Shown here: positions 48,748 to 56,605 of the stretch, piece by piece | Layout: each line of letters starts with the position of its first letter | Numbering within the stretch: position 1 is the first letter of the stretch | From: Paractinoplanes lichenicola | GTDB taxonomy: Bacteria; Actinomycetota; Actinomycetes; Mycobacteriales; Micromonosporaceae | NCBI RefSeq assembly: GCF_016785085.1 | Contig: NZ_JAENHO010000010.1 | Span: 124,001 to 188,000, forward strand | Reading direction: 5' to 3' | Length of the DNA: 64,000 nucleotides | Program-made: the position numbers and the translations under genes | Notes under the pieces: generated by a model | Database searches by the model: none | What the model was told of the DNA's origin: nothing | The model's input: only the letters and a program-made list of their open reading frames with translations

Positions 48748-49986
48748 TCAGAGGCGGATGCCGAGCAATGCGTCGACCGTACGGGCCATCAGCGCCGGCG
48801 CCTGGTCGTCGTCGCCGGCGTTCGACAGGGCGGCCTCGGCCCACGCGTCCACCACGGCCAGCGCCGCGGGCGCGTCCAGGTCGTTCCGCAGAGCTTCCCG
48901 TACGGCGGAGAGCAGCCCCTCGCCCGACGGCCCGGCCGGAGCGGCGGCGGCCGAACGCCAGCGCGCGAGCCGCTCCTCCCCCGTCTTGAGCACGTCGTCG
49001 GTCCACTCCCGGTCGCTGCGGTAGTGCCCGGCCAGCAGCCCCAGCCGTACGGCCATCGGGTCGACGCCGTCGGCGCGCAGCCGGGACACGAAGACCAGGT
49101 TGCCCTTCGACTTCGACATCTTCTCGCCCTCGAGCCCGATCATGCCCGCGTGCACGTAGTGCGCGGCGAACGGGGCCCGGCCGGTCAGCGTCTCGGCGTG
49201 CGCGGCCGAGCACTCGTGATGCGGGTAGAGCAGGTCGCTGCCGCCGCCCTGCACGTCGATCGTGTCGCCCAGCCGGCCCAGGGCGATGGTCGTGCACTCG
49301 ATGTGCCAGCCGGGGCGGCCGGGGCCGAGGTCGCCGCCCTCCCACGCGGGCTCGCCGTCGCGGGCGCCACGCCACAGCAGCGGGTCGAGCGGGTCACGCT
49401 TGCCCGCGCGGTCGGGGTCGCCGCCGCGCTCGGCCGAGAGCACGCGCATCTCGTCGCGCGACAGGTTGGACTCGTAGCCGAAGCGAGGGGCCGCGGCGAT
49501 CGAGTAGTAGACGTCGCCGGTGCCGTCGTCGAGCGTGTACGCCGCGCCGGAGGCGAGCAGCTCGAGCACGTGCTCGACGATCGCCGGGATCGACTCGACC
49601 GCGCCCACGTAGTGCGCCGGCGGGATGATCCGCAGCGCCTCCATGTCCTCGCGGAACAGGGCCGTCTCGCGCATGCCGAGGACGATCCAGTCCTCGCCGT
49701 CGCGCTCGGCCCGCTCGAGCAGCGGGTCGTCGATGTCGGTCACGTTCTGCACGTAGTTGACGTCGTGACCGGCGTCGCGCCAGAGCCGGTTGACCAGGTC
49801 GAACGTGATCATGGTGGCGGCGTGACCGAGGTGGGTCGCGTCGTACGGCGTGATGCCGCAGACGTACATCGTCGCGGTGGAACCGGGCGCCGTCGAGGCG
49901 ATCTCGCGGCGGGCCGAGTCGTAGAGGCGCGGCGCGGGGGCCTCGCCCGGCAGGGTCGGCACGTCGTGCCCGGTCCAAGTATCCAT
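48748..49986 (-). CDS. mshC: Cysteine:GlcN-Ins ligase MshC (mycothiol biosynthesis)
   Basis: 412 aa, cysteinyl-tRNA synthetase-like enzyme that joins cysteine to glucosaminyl-inositol using ATP, the third step of mycothiol synthesis. CGITPYDATHLGHAATM carries the first zinc Cys and HxGH motif; GWHIECTTIALGRLGDTIDV holds the other zinc ligands; KMSKSKGN is the ATP-binding loop. It lacks the C-terminal anticodon domains of CysRS, which separates MshC from true CysRS. TAGGCT is 7 nt before the ATG (leaderless). Confidence 0.95.
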   Translation of the reverse strand: MDTWTGHDVPTLPGEAPAPRLYDSARREIASTAPGSTATMYVCGITPYDATHLGHAATMITFDLVNRLWRDAGHDVNYVQNVTDIDDPLLERAERDGEDWIVLGMRETALFREDMEALRIIPPAHYVGAVESIPAIVEHVLELLASGAAYTLDDGTGDVYYSIAAAPRFGYESNLSRDEMRVLSAERGGDPDRAGKRDPLDPLLWRGARDGEPAWEGGDLGPGRPGWHIECTTIALGRLGDTIDVQGGGSDLLYPHHECSAAHAETLTGRAPFAAHYVHAGMIGLEGEKMSKSKGNLVFVSRLRADGVDPMAVRLGLLAGHYRSDREWTDDVLKTGEERLARWRSAAAAPAGPSGEGLLSAVREALRNDLDAPAALAVVDAWAEAALSNAGDDDQAPALMARTVDALLGIRL

Positions 49987-50044
49987 GGTCAGGAGCCTAT
50001 CCAGCGCTGCTGGGAGACGCCCTCGGGCGTGGCTAAAACGACAA

Positions 50045-50860
50045 CTACACCGGGGGCCACGGGATGGCCGGCCAGTCCTCGGGCGGCTGCGGGAAGCGGC
50101 CGGCCCGCAGCAGGCGCCGGGCCCGCTTGCGCACGCACTGCACCTCGGTGAGCGTCAGGTGCTCCTCCAGGGCCTCGCCGAGCTCGCCGTCGAGCCGGGC
50201 CAGCAGGGCGGTCAGCACCTCGGTGGCCTCGGGGATCAGCTGCTTGCCGGTCCAGCCCCAGAGCACCGTGCGCAGCTTGTTCTCCACGTGGAAGCTGACG
50301 CCGTGGTCGACCCCGTGGATCGCGCCGGTCGCCGGGTAGAGCACGTGGCCGCCCTTGCGGTCGGCGTTGTTGATCACCGCGTCGAAGACCGCCAGCCGGG
50401 CCAGCCGCTGGTCGTCGGCGTGGGCCAGCGCGTAGGCCTCGCCGTCCTCGTCGCGCGCGTTGGCCACCGGCAGCCAGCCCTCGGGCACGTCCCACGCCGG
50501 CACGAAGCCGATCAGCGACTCGGCCGTGGCCGGCTCGTCGATCCACAGCTGGAGGGCGCCCGACCCCATCGGGCCGTCCCGCAGGATCGTCGGGGGCACC
50601 AGATCCCAGCCCGTGGCCCGCGAGACCAGATAGGCCGACACCTCGCGGCCGGCCAGCGTGCCGTCCGGAAAGTCCCACAGCGGGCGCTCGCCCTGCACGG
50701 GCTTGTAGACGCAGCGGCGGGTCAGCCCGTCGAGCGTGATCTCGGCTCGCAGCGTGGTGTTGGACGCGTCGACCAGCCGGCCCTCGATCTCGAGCCGGCC
50801 GCGCTGCAGCAGGTCGAGAGCGTCGCCCTCGGCCAGCACGGCGGCGGGCTCCGTGGTCAC
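50045..50860 (-). CDS. SCO1664 family protein (PI3/4-kinase-like fold)
   Basis: 271 aa. Contains GGEALDLLQRGRLEIEGRLV-like N-terminus (DALDLLQRGRLEIEGR), CVYKPVQGERPLWDFPDGTL (Lys-bearing nucleotide pocket), and FDAVINNADRKGGHVL / GVDHGVSFH, which are catalytic-loop-like DxxxxN and activation-segment motifs of the SCO1664 (TIGR03843-type) family. Substrate unknown. Its GTG start overlaps the DUF3090 stop (GTGA). Part of a coupled cassette upstream of mshC. Confidence 0.83.
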   Translation of the reverse strand: MTTEPAAVLAEGDALDLLQRGRLEIEGRLVDASNTTLRAEITLDGLTRRCVYKPVQGERPLWDFPDGTLAGREVSAYLVSRATGWDLVPPTILRDGPMGSGALQLWIDEPATAESLIGFVPAWDVPEGWLPVANARDEDGEAYALAHADDQRLARLAVFDAVINNADRKGGHVLYPATGAIHGVDHGVSFHVENKLRTVLWGWTGKQLIPEATEVLTALLARLDGELGEALEEHLTLTEVQCVRKRARRLLRAGRFPQPPEDWPAIPWPPV

Positions 50861-51450
50861 CGGTGGTAGCCGTTGTGCCGGGGGCAGAGGTGACCGGCCG
50901 GGTCGAGCGGCTGGCCGCACAACGGGCACGGCGGCCGCCCGGCCGCCACCACCCGGCGCGCGCGGTCGATGAACGCGCGGGTCGCCTCGGGGGTCAGCCG
51001 CACCCGCAGCCGGTCGAGGTCGTCGTCGGGCTCGTCGTCCTCGTCGTCGTCATCGTCGGTGACGGCGGGCTCGTCGTCGCCCAGCTCGATCTCGACCTCG
51101 GCCTCGCCGGCCTCGATCGCCTCGATGACCACGGTGCTCGTGTCGACGTCGAAGGCCAGGCCCAGCGTGCCGACCCGGAACTCCTCGTCGACGGGGGTGT
51201 CGAGCGGCTCGTTGTCGTGCGTGGCCAGCACCGGCAGCTCGGGCAGCGAGACGCCGAAGCGCTTGGTCGCCTCGGCCAGCAGCTCCTCGAGCTTCTCGGC
51301 GAGCAGCGACACCTGGACCTTCTCCAGCGCGACGCTGACCACCCGGCCGCCGCCACGTGCCTGGAGGAAGAAAGTCCGGTCGCCAGGCTCGCCCACCGTC
51401 CCGGCGACGAACCGCTCCGGCGGCTCGAACGAGTGCACCTGGTGGGTCAT
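50857..51450 (-). CDS. DUF3090 family protein with C-terminal zinc ribbon
   Basis: 197 aa. Conserved N-terminal FEPPERFVAGTVGEPGDRTF and FLQARGGGRVVSVALEKVQV, an acidic insert (AVTDDDDDEDDEPDDD), and CPLCGQPLDPAGHLCPRHNG, a CxxC...CxxH zinc site at the C-terminus. Function unknown; always found next to the SCO1664-type and histidine-phosphatase genes in actinobacteria as far as I recall. TAGGGT 7 nt before the ATG. Stop overlaps the next start by 4 nt. Confidence 0.87.
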   Translation of the reverse strand: MTHQVHSFEPPERFVAGTVGEPGDRTFFLQARGGGRVVSVALEKVQVSLLAEKLEELLAEATKRFGVSLPELPVLATHDNEPLDTPVDEEFRVGTLGLAFDVDTSTVVIEAIEAGEAEVEIELGDDEPAVTDDDDDEDDEPDDDLDRLRVRLTPEATRAFIDRARRVVAAGRPPCPLCGQPLDPAGHLCPRHNGYHR

Positions 51451-51560
51451 GCCGACAACCCTATCCACGACCGGACCACCCCGCGCATCCCGATCGGCCC
51501 GGGTTCGCCGAGGGCGCAACACGCATCCACCAGTGGTGACACACCCGTCACAGAGAGCAG

Positions 51561-52244
51561 TCAGGCCCCGCCGCCGGCGCCCCCGCCGACCGCCGCGTCC
51601 GAGCGCGCACCATCTTGCGACGGCGGCGGGATCAGCGCCGCCAGGTCGGCCGTGTCGTTCAGCCGGACGAGGAAAGGCCTGGTCGGCGTGTAGCGGATGA
51701 CGCTGATCGACGCCGGGTCGGCCACCAGCCGCTGGAACTGGTCGAGATGCAGGCCCATCGCGTCGGCCACGATGGCCTTGATCACATCGCCGTGGCTGCA
51801 CGCCAGCCAGAGCGCGTCCGGCCCGTGCGACTCGGTGATCCGGGCATCCCAGCGCCGGATCGTGGCCACCGCGCGGGCCGACATCGCCGCCATCGCCTCG
51901 CCGTTGGGGAAGACCGCGGCGCTCGGGTGCTGCTGCACGACCGGCCAGAGCGGCTCCTTGGCCAGCTCCTTGAGCGGGCGGCCCTCCCAGTCGCCGTAGC
52001 CGCACTCGGTCAGGCCCTCGTCGACCACCGGGGCCGCGCCGGGCAGGGCCAGCTCGACCGTCGTGCGGCAGCGGATCAGCGGGCTGGTCACCACGGCGGC
52101 CAGCGGCAACGGCCGCAACCGCTCGCCCGCCCGCTCGGCCTGGGCCCGCCCGGTGTCGTCGAGCTCCACGGGACGGCGACCGGCCAGCTCGCCGGTGGCG
52201 TTGGCGGTCGTGCGCCCGTGCCGGAGCAGCAGAACGGTGGCCAC
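51561..52244 (-). CDS. Histidine phosphatase, MSMEG_4193-type phosphomutase-like protein
   Basis: 227 aa. Catalytic RHG motif in LLLRHGRTTAN (residues 6-16), second His in CSHGDVIKAIVADAMGLHLD, Glu in TECGYGDWEGRPLKEL. It is a branch-1 histidine phosphatase acting on a small phosphoester; substrate unknown. GTG start overlaps the LLM oxidoreductase stop (TAGTG). C-terminus is a Gly/Ala tail. Co-occurs with SCO1664 and DUF3090 genes. Confidence 0.88.
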   Translation of the reverse strand: MATVLLLRHGRTTANATGELAGRRPVELDDTGRAQAERAGERLRPLPLAAVVTSPLIRCRTTVELALPGAAPVVDEGLTECGYGDWEGRPLKELAKEPLWPVVQQHPSAAVFPNGEAMAAMSARAVATIRRWDARITESHGPDALWLACSHGDVIKAIVADAMGLHLDQFQRLVADPASISVIRYTPTRPFLVRLNDTADLAALIPPPSQDGARSDAAVGGGAGGGA

Positions 52245-53296
52245 TACTCGGCCACGCCGGACTCTTCGTACGCCTCGGCGACGATCCGCAGGCTGTCGAG
52301 GCCGCTCTTGAGATCGCCGACGTACGGGCTGATCGACAGCGTGCCGACCCCGGCCGCCGCGTACTGCTTGATCCGCTCCTTGACCTGGATCTTGTTGCCC
52401 AGGATCGAGGTGCGCTCGATGAACTCCTGCGGCACGGCCTCGGCCGCCTCCGCCTTCTTGCCGCTGAGATAGAGCTCCTGCACCTTGGCCGCGGCGTCGG
52501 CGTAGCCCATCCGCACGGCGAGCTGGTTGTAGAAGTTCTGCTCGCGGCTGCCCATGCCGCCGACGTAGAGCGACGCGTACGGCCGGAGGACGTCGGCGCA
52601 CCAGGCCACGTTGTCGCCCACCACGACCGGCACGCTGGGCGCCACGTCGAAGCCGGTCAGCCCGAGGCCCTGCTTGGCCCGGCCGCGCTCGATGTGCTGC
52701 AGATACTCCCCCGCCGCGTCGGGCGCGAAGAAGATGGCCAGCCACCCGTCGGCGATCTCACCGGCGAGCTCCAGATTCTTGGGGCCGACGGCGGCCAGAT
52801 AGATCGGGACCGCCTCGCGCGGCGGCCGGAAGCCGAGCCGCAACGCCTTGCCGGGGCCGTCGGGCAGCGGCAGCGTGTGGTGCTCGCCCTGATAGGACAC
52901 GGGCTCGCGGGCGATCGCCATCTTGACGATCTCCACATACTCCCTCGTACGGGAGAGGGGTTTGGCGAAACGCACGCCGTGCCACCCCTCGGAGACCTGG
53001 GGGCCCGAGACGCCCAGGCCCAGCCGGAACCGGCCGCCGGAGAGCGTGTCGATCGTGGCCGCGGTCATGGCGGTCATCGCGGGGGTGCGCGCGGGGATCT
53101 GCATCACCGCCGCGCCCAGGTCGATCTGCCGGGTCTGGCCGGCGATCCAGGCCAGCATGCTGACCGCGTCCGACCCGTACGCCTCGGCCGACCACACGAC
53201 GGCGTAGCCGAGCCGGTCCGCCTCCTGCGCCATCGCCAAGTGATCGGCGGGCGTGGTCCACGCCGCCTGATAACCCAGGTTGAGTCCGAGCCGCAC
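52244..53296 (-). CDS. LLM-class F420-dependent oxidoreductase
   Basis: 350 aa TIM-barrel of the luciferase-like monooxygenase family. MRLGLNLGYQAAWTTPADHL, GRFRLGLGVSGPQVSEGWHG and PIYLAAVGPKNLELAGEIAD are F420-type family motifs. It transfers hydride from F420H2 to an unknown small substrate. GTG start with GGGAGG upstream. First gene of a four-gene coupled cassette leading to SCO1664, all on the minus strand. Confidence 0.9.
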   Translation of the reverse strand: MRLGLNLGYQAAWTTPADHLAMAQEADRLGYAVVWSAEAYGSDAVSMLAWIAGQTRQIDLGAAVMQIPARTPAMTAMTAATIDTLSGGRFRLGLGVSGPQVSEGWHGVRFAKPLSRTREYVEIVKMAIAREPVSYQGEHHTLPLPDGPGKALRLGFRPPREAVPIYLAAVGPKNLELAGEIADGWLAIFFAPDAAGEYLQHIERGRAKQGLGLTGFDVAPSVPVVVGDNVAWCADVLRPYASLYVGGMGSREQNFYNQLAVRMGYADAAAKVQELYLSGKKAEAAEAVPQEFIERTSILGNKIQVKERIKQYAAAGVGTLSISPYVGDLKSGLDSLRIVAEAYEESGVAE

Positions 53297-53409
53297 GATC
53301 TGCCTCCCACTGACGACGACGTCCCCCGAAGCCTACTGACCCGCGCGACACGCGAAGGGCGTGCGCCCGGAGGATTTCGCTCTTGACAATCCGCGAATAA
53401 GGTTCACTC

Positions 53410-54405
53410 ATGCTGCAACGACCGCTAGGCCGAAGCGGGCTGGCGGTCTCCCGGCTCGCGCTAGGCACCATGACCTGGGGCCGCGACACCGACCCGGACG
53501 ACGCGGCCGCGCAGCTCAAGCTCTTCCTCGAGGCCGGCGGCACGCTGCTCGACACGGCCGACGTCTACGGCGACGGCGACGCCGAGTCGGTGATCGGCTC
53601 GCTGCTCGACCATCTCGTCCCGCGCGACGAGGTGGTGATCGCCACCAAGGCCGGCCTGACCCCGCACGGTTATCGCCGCCGCGACGGCTCCCGCGGCAAC
53701 CTGCTGCGCTCGCTCGACGCGTCGCTGCGCCGGCTCGGCACCGACTACGTCGACCTGTGGCAGGTGCACGGCAACGACCCGATGACCCCGCTCGACGAGA
53801 CCCTGGGCGCGCTCGACCATGCCGTGAACAGCGGCCGCGTACGGTATGTGGGCGTCTCGAACTTCGCCGCGTGGCAGACCGCCCGCGCCGCGACGTGGCA
53901 GTCGGCCTACCCCGGCCGGGCCCCGATCGTGGCCGCCCAGATGGAGTATTCGCTGCTCGAACGCGGCATCGAGCGCGAGCTGCTGCCCGCCTCGCAGGCC
54001 CTCGGCTTCGGGGTGCTGGCCTGGTCGCCGCTGGGCCGGGGCGTGCTGACCGGCAAATATCGCAACGGCCGCCCGCTCGACTCGCGCGCCGCCACCGAGC
54101 ATCTGGCCCCGTTCGTGCAGACCTATCTGGAGCCGCGCAGCTCCAGCATCGTGCAGGCGGTCGCCACGGCGGCGTCGGGGCTGGGCGTCTCCCCCGTCGA
54201 GGTCGCCCTGGCCTGGATCCGCGACCGCCCCGGGGTGGCCGCCCCGATCCTGGGCGCGCGCACGGCCGGACAGCTGCAGGGCGCGCTGCTGAGCGAGGAG
54301 CTGGCGCTGCCGGCCGAGATCGCCCACGCGCTCGACGACGTGTCGGCCATCGACGTCGGCTATCCCGAGCGCGAAGGGGTCGGCTACCCGGACGGCGAGG
54401 GCTGA
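53410..54405 (+). CDS. Aldo/keto reductase
   Basis: 331 aa (beta/alpha)8 barrel. Catalytic tetrad visible: Asp in LLDTADVYGDGDAES, Tyr in the same motif, Lys in VIATKAGLTPHG, His in LWQVHGNDP. NADPH site near the C-terminus (PILGARTAGQLQGALLSEEL). TAAGGT 6 nt before the ATG. A TTACTG-less start is not seen elsewhere. Followed at once by a TTG-started remnant. Reduces an unknown aldehyde or ketone. Confidence 0.9.
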   Translation: MLQRPLGRSGLAVSRLALGTMTWGRDTDPDDAAAQLKLFLEAGGTLLDTADVYGDGDAESVIGSLLDHLVPRDEVVIATKAGLTPHGYRRRDGSRGNLLRSLDASLRRLGTDYVDLWQVHGNDPMTPLDETLGALDHAVNSGRVRYVGVSNFAAWQTARAATWQSAYPGRAPIVAAQMEYSLLERGIERELLPASQALGFGVLAWSPLGRGVLTGKYRNGRPLDSRAATEHLAPFVQTYLEPRSSSIVQAVATAASGLGVSPVEVALAWIRDRPGVAAPILGARTAGQLQGALLSEELALPAEIAHALDDVSAIDVGYPEREGVGYPDGEG

Positions 54406-54406
54406 G

Positions 54407-54700
54407 TTGTTCCGCGCCACCACCTATCGGCGCGGGGTCTTCCTGCTGCTGGGTGCGGTCGTCCTCCTCCCGTACGTGCTGGTGGCCGTGCTGCTCGGGC
54501 AGGCGATCGCGGCGAGTGGGGAGAACGTGGCCGGCGCCTTCGTGACCGCCGCCGTCGCGCTGGTCGTGGCGGCCGTCCCGCCGTTCCTGGGCGGCACCCG
54601 CGAGCTCGAGATCACCGCCGCCCGCGGCCTGCTCGGCGTCGACCTGCCCGCCCACGAGCGCGGCCGCCCCGCCCCCTCCCGGGAGCGGGGCGTCTTCGTT
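54407..54700 (+). pseudogene. Truncated sensor-domain remnant (histidine kinase-like N-terminus)
   Basis: TTG-started ORF 1 bp after the AKR stop. The first 90 residues (FRATTYRRGVFLLLGAVVLL, two membrane helices, ELEITAARGLLGVDLPAHER) resemble the N-terminal sensor segment of actinobacterial histidine kinases, in which VDLP is followed by the kinase. Here the frame runs into a terminator hairpin and then antisense through the DUF397 gene (to 54973), which is not credible coding. Likely a kinase gene cut off after its sensor segment, or a small two-helix protein. Confidence 0.45.
54666..54691. terminator. GC-rich hairpin downstream of DUF397
   Basis: GCCCCGC (54666-54672) pairs with GCGGGGC (54685-54691), with TCCCGGGA palindrome in the loop. 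Lies just beyond the DUF397 stop (54700), so it probably ends the XRE-DUF397 transcript. Confidence 0.5.
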
Positions 54701-54912
54701 CAGAGGTCGAACTCGCCGGCTTTGACACCGGCGATGAAGTCGGCCCAGGCATCCGGAGTGAACGTCAGGGTTCCGCCGTCCCGGTCTTTCGTGTCCCGAA
54801 CCGGAACCACATCGGAAAGATTAGTGGCGACTTCGACGCAATTGCCGCTCTGCCCGCTGCGGGTCGCCTTGCGCCACCGGGCGTTTGTCAGGTCGTGGAT
54901 CACCGGGACCAC
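54700..54912 (-). CDS. DUF397 domain protein
   Basis: 70 aa single DUF397 domain (ARWRKATRSGQSGNCVEVAT, VPVRDTKDRDGGTLTFTPDA, WADFIAGVKAGEFDL). In actinomycetes these small proteins pair with a neighbouring XRE regulator with DUF5753 (as in the whiJ/bldB-like loci), modulating development or antibiotic production. Its start overlaps the XRE stop by 13 bp, so the pair is translationally coupled. Confidence 0.9.
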   Translation of the reverse strand: MVPVIHDLTNARWRKATRSGQSGNCVEVATNLSDVVPVRDTKDRDGGTLTFTPDAWADFIAGVKAGEFDL

Positions 54913-55781
54913 TCCTTTGCTTTCTCCTCGATCAAGGCCCTGGATGCCGGTTGATCGAAAGCCACTGTACTGAGGTCATCCCAGATGGACGAGTAGGTTT
55001 CCACTTCGGATGGTTTGTCTAGATAAAGACTTCCCGTGGGTGACTCTTGATAGATCGTGGTCGGCTCCGGGTCACGAGCCGTGGACTCGCGGGGAAAATC
55101 AAGAATGACGAACGCGCCTTGGTAGGCGGTATGCGGGCCCGCACTGAACGGCAGGACCCGAATGGAGACGTTCGGCCGCTCCGCGAACGCCAGGAGGCAG
55201 GCGAGCTGATCGGTCATGATCTTCGGGGTGAAGCCGCGGACCAAGGCCGATTCGCTGAGGACCACGTCCAGCTGTGGCGCTTTCGGGTCCTTACGCGTCA
55301 AGATCTGCTGGCGCTGCATCCGCATCTCGGTGCGCCGCTCGACGGACTCGGGAGGCAATCCCTTGATCGGCCCGCGACTGATCATCGCCCGCGCGTAACC
55401 CGGGGACTGCAGCAGGCCGGGAATCACTTCCGCCTCGTACTGACGAAGGCGCGACGCCGCGGACTCCATCCCCAGGAAAAGCTGGAACCATTCGGGAATG
55501 TCGGAATAGGCGTGCCACCACCCCTTGGCTTTGCTCTGCCGCGCCAATTCTTTCAGCGCCTCGGTGACACTCGGGTCAGCCCCGTAGACACGGCACATGG
55601 TGTCCACGTCATTCGGGTGGATCGGCACCTGCCCGGTTTCGTACCGCCACAAGCGCGGTTTGCTCCACTCCAGCGCCGTGATGGCCTGAGCCACCGTCAA
55701 CGGAACGGCCTCGCGCAGCTCTCTCAGCTTCCGGCCCAGTTGCCTCCTGGGCACTGTTGATCCGCCGCTGTCGGCACTCAC
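54900..55781 (-). CDS. XRE-family regulator with DUF5753 domain
   Basis: 293 aa. Helix-turn-helix at residues 10-65 (LGRKLRELREAVPLTVAQAI, ALEWSKPRLWRYETGQVPI). DUF5753 at residues 95-280 (RLRQYEAEVIPGLLQSPGYA, RVLPFSAGPHTAYQGAFVIL). Partner of the downstream DUF397 protein. GTG start (VSADSGGSTVPRRQLG) preferred over upstream codons. The promoter region holds four GGTTACGC repeats at 23, 23 and 45 bp spacing, probably its own operator array. Confidence 0.92.
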   Translation of the reverse strand: MSADSGGSTVPRRQLGRKLRELREAVPLTVAQAITALEWSKPRLWRYETGQVPIHPNDVDTMCRVYGADPSVTEALKELARQSKAKGWWHAYSDIPEWFQLFLGMESAASRLRQYEAEVIPGLLQSPGYARAMISRGPIKGLPPESVERRTEMRMQRQQILTRKDPKAPQLDVVLSESALVRGFTPKIMTDQLACLLAFAERPNVSIRVLPFSAGPHTAYQGAFVILDFPRESTARDPEPTTIYQESPTGSLYLDKPSEVETYSSIWDDLSTVAFDQPASRALIEEKAKEWSR

Positions 55782-55782
55782 C

Positions 55783-55881
55783 GCGTAACCCCTTTCCGGC
55801 CCGTGGCGTAACCGCATCACTCTTCGCCGCGTAACCCGCTTCGGCCGAACGTATCCACTTGAGCCGTTCTGTCGCGTAACC
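55783..55881 (-). promoter_or_regulatory. Iterated GGTTACGC direct repeats upstream of XRE gene
   Basis: Minus-strand octamer GGTTACGC at 55783-55790, 55806-55813, 55829-55836 and 55874-55881; spacings 23, 23 and 45 bp. A weaker copy (6/8) is at 55849-55856. The regular spacing of about two helical turns puts all sites on nearly one face of the DNA. Not a known origin iteron; the position fits an operator. Confidence 0.7.
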
Positions 55882-55951
55882 GTTGCGTTGAGAAGATGCT
55901 GCCTGAAGCATCCCTGATAAGCGGAGTCTTCAGTCTGTCCGCTTCCCGACC

Positions 55952-55996
55952 CCCGCGTCTCGTCGGGTCGCCTGGATCGATCAGGCGGGACGCGGG
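55952..55996. promoter_or_regulatory. Nested hairpin in the leader of the 89-aa gene
   Basis: Outer stem CCCGCGTC (55952-55959) with GACGCGGG (55989-55996); inner stem GCCTG (55970-55974) with CAGGC (55982-55986). It ends 21 bp before the ATG at 56018. May be a 5' UTR structure or a terminator/attenuator. Confidence 0.4.
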
Positions 55997-56017
55997 CTCA
56001 CCCCCTGGGAGTGCACG

Positions 56018-56287
56018 ATGCCGAGCACAGCCGGCGCCGGTCTGCCGGCCGGTGTCACGTTGAAGCCCAGCGCGCTCGGCGGCTACGCCGTCCACTGGAA
56101 GGGTGAATTCGTGGGCTGGATCCACCGCAACGGGCCTGATCGATGGAACGCCTACCGGCGCGCCGAGCCCCCGCGCCCAGGCGAGTTCCTGGGCGCGTTC
56201 GCGCAGGATGACGCGGTCGAGCGGATTGCCCGCAAGGCCGGCTGGGCGGGGCCGGCGTGTGATCGTCGCCGCAGCGCGCCCGGTTGA
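56018..56287 (+). CDS. Hypothetical protein, 89 aa
   Basis: Not recognised. Central sequence GGYAVHWKGEFVGWIHRNGP and DRWNAYRRAEPPRPGEFLGA with Trp and aromatic residues suggests a small beta domain, followed by a helix (DDAVERIARKAGW). Divergent from the XRE-DUF397 operon across the GGTTACGC repeat region, so it is a natural candidate target of that regulator. Reasonable GGGAG site 5-9 nt before the ATG. Confidence 0.5.
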   Translation: MPSTAGAGLPAGVTLKPSALGGYAVHWKGEFVGWIHRNGPDRWNAYRRAEPPRPGEFLGAFAQDDAVERIARKAGWAGPACDRRRSAPG

Positions 56288-56367
56288 CCAGGCCAAACCG
56301 CTCGGCACCGGGATAAGCGCTGGTCAGTGCTTGTCGGGCGCCCGGCAGGGGGTGCAGTCTAGGTGCC

Positions 56368-56559
56368 ATGGACTACGAATACGCGCCGCTGCGGTTGCCC
56401 TCGAATGTCGATCGGTTGACCGCGGCGGCGAGGCTTGCCATTCAGGCGGAGTTCTCGGGGTGGGAGCTGGCCCGGGTTCAGCTCTTCGCCGACGGCAGCC
56501 GCAAGGTGATGCTCCGCCGGCGCATCCAGCCCAGCCCGCAGCCGGGGCTCAGCTATTGA
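56368..56559 (+). CDS. DUF5703 family protein
   Basis: 63 aa. MDYEYAPLRLPSNVDRLTAA, RLAIQAEFSGWELARVQLFA and DGSRKVMLRRRI match the small actinobacterial DUF5703 family (function unknown). The WELARVQLFADGSRKVMLRR part is strongly conserved in my memory of the family. Followed directly by a bidirectional terminator. Confidence 0.75.
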   Translation: MDYEYAPLRLPSNVDRLTAAARLAIQAEFSGWELARVQLFADGSRKVMLRRRIQPSPQPGLSY

Positions 56560-56561
56560 GA

Positions 56562-56587
56562 AAGGCCCGTCCGAGTGGACGGGCCTT
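56562..56587. terminator. Bidirectional terminator between DUF5703 and the 226-aa gene
   Basis: Perfect 11-bp stem AAGGCCCGTCC / GGACGGGCCTT with GAGT loop at 56573-56576. The stop of the minus-strand gene lies 19 bp away. Confidence 0.85.
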
Positions 56588-56605
56588 CTCAGTGACAACC
56601 GAGGC

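Noticed and set aside
53383..53403. Classical TTGACA -35 with TAAGGT -10 ahead of the aldo/keto reductase
   Set aside because: The gap between the two is only 9 bp, too short for a sigma-70 promoter; only the TAAGGT box is retained.
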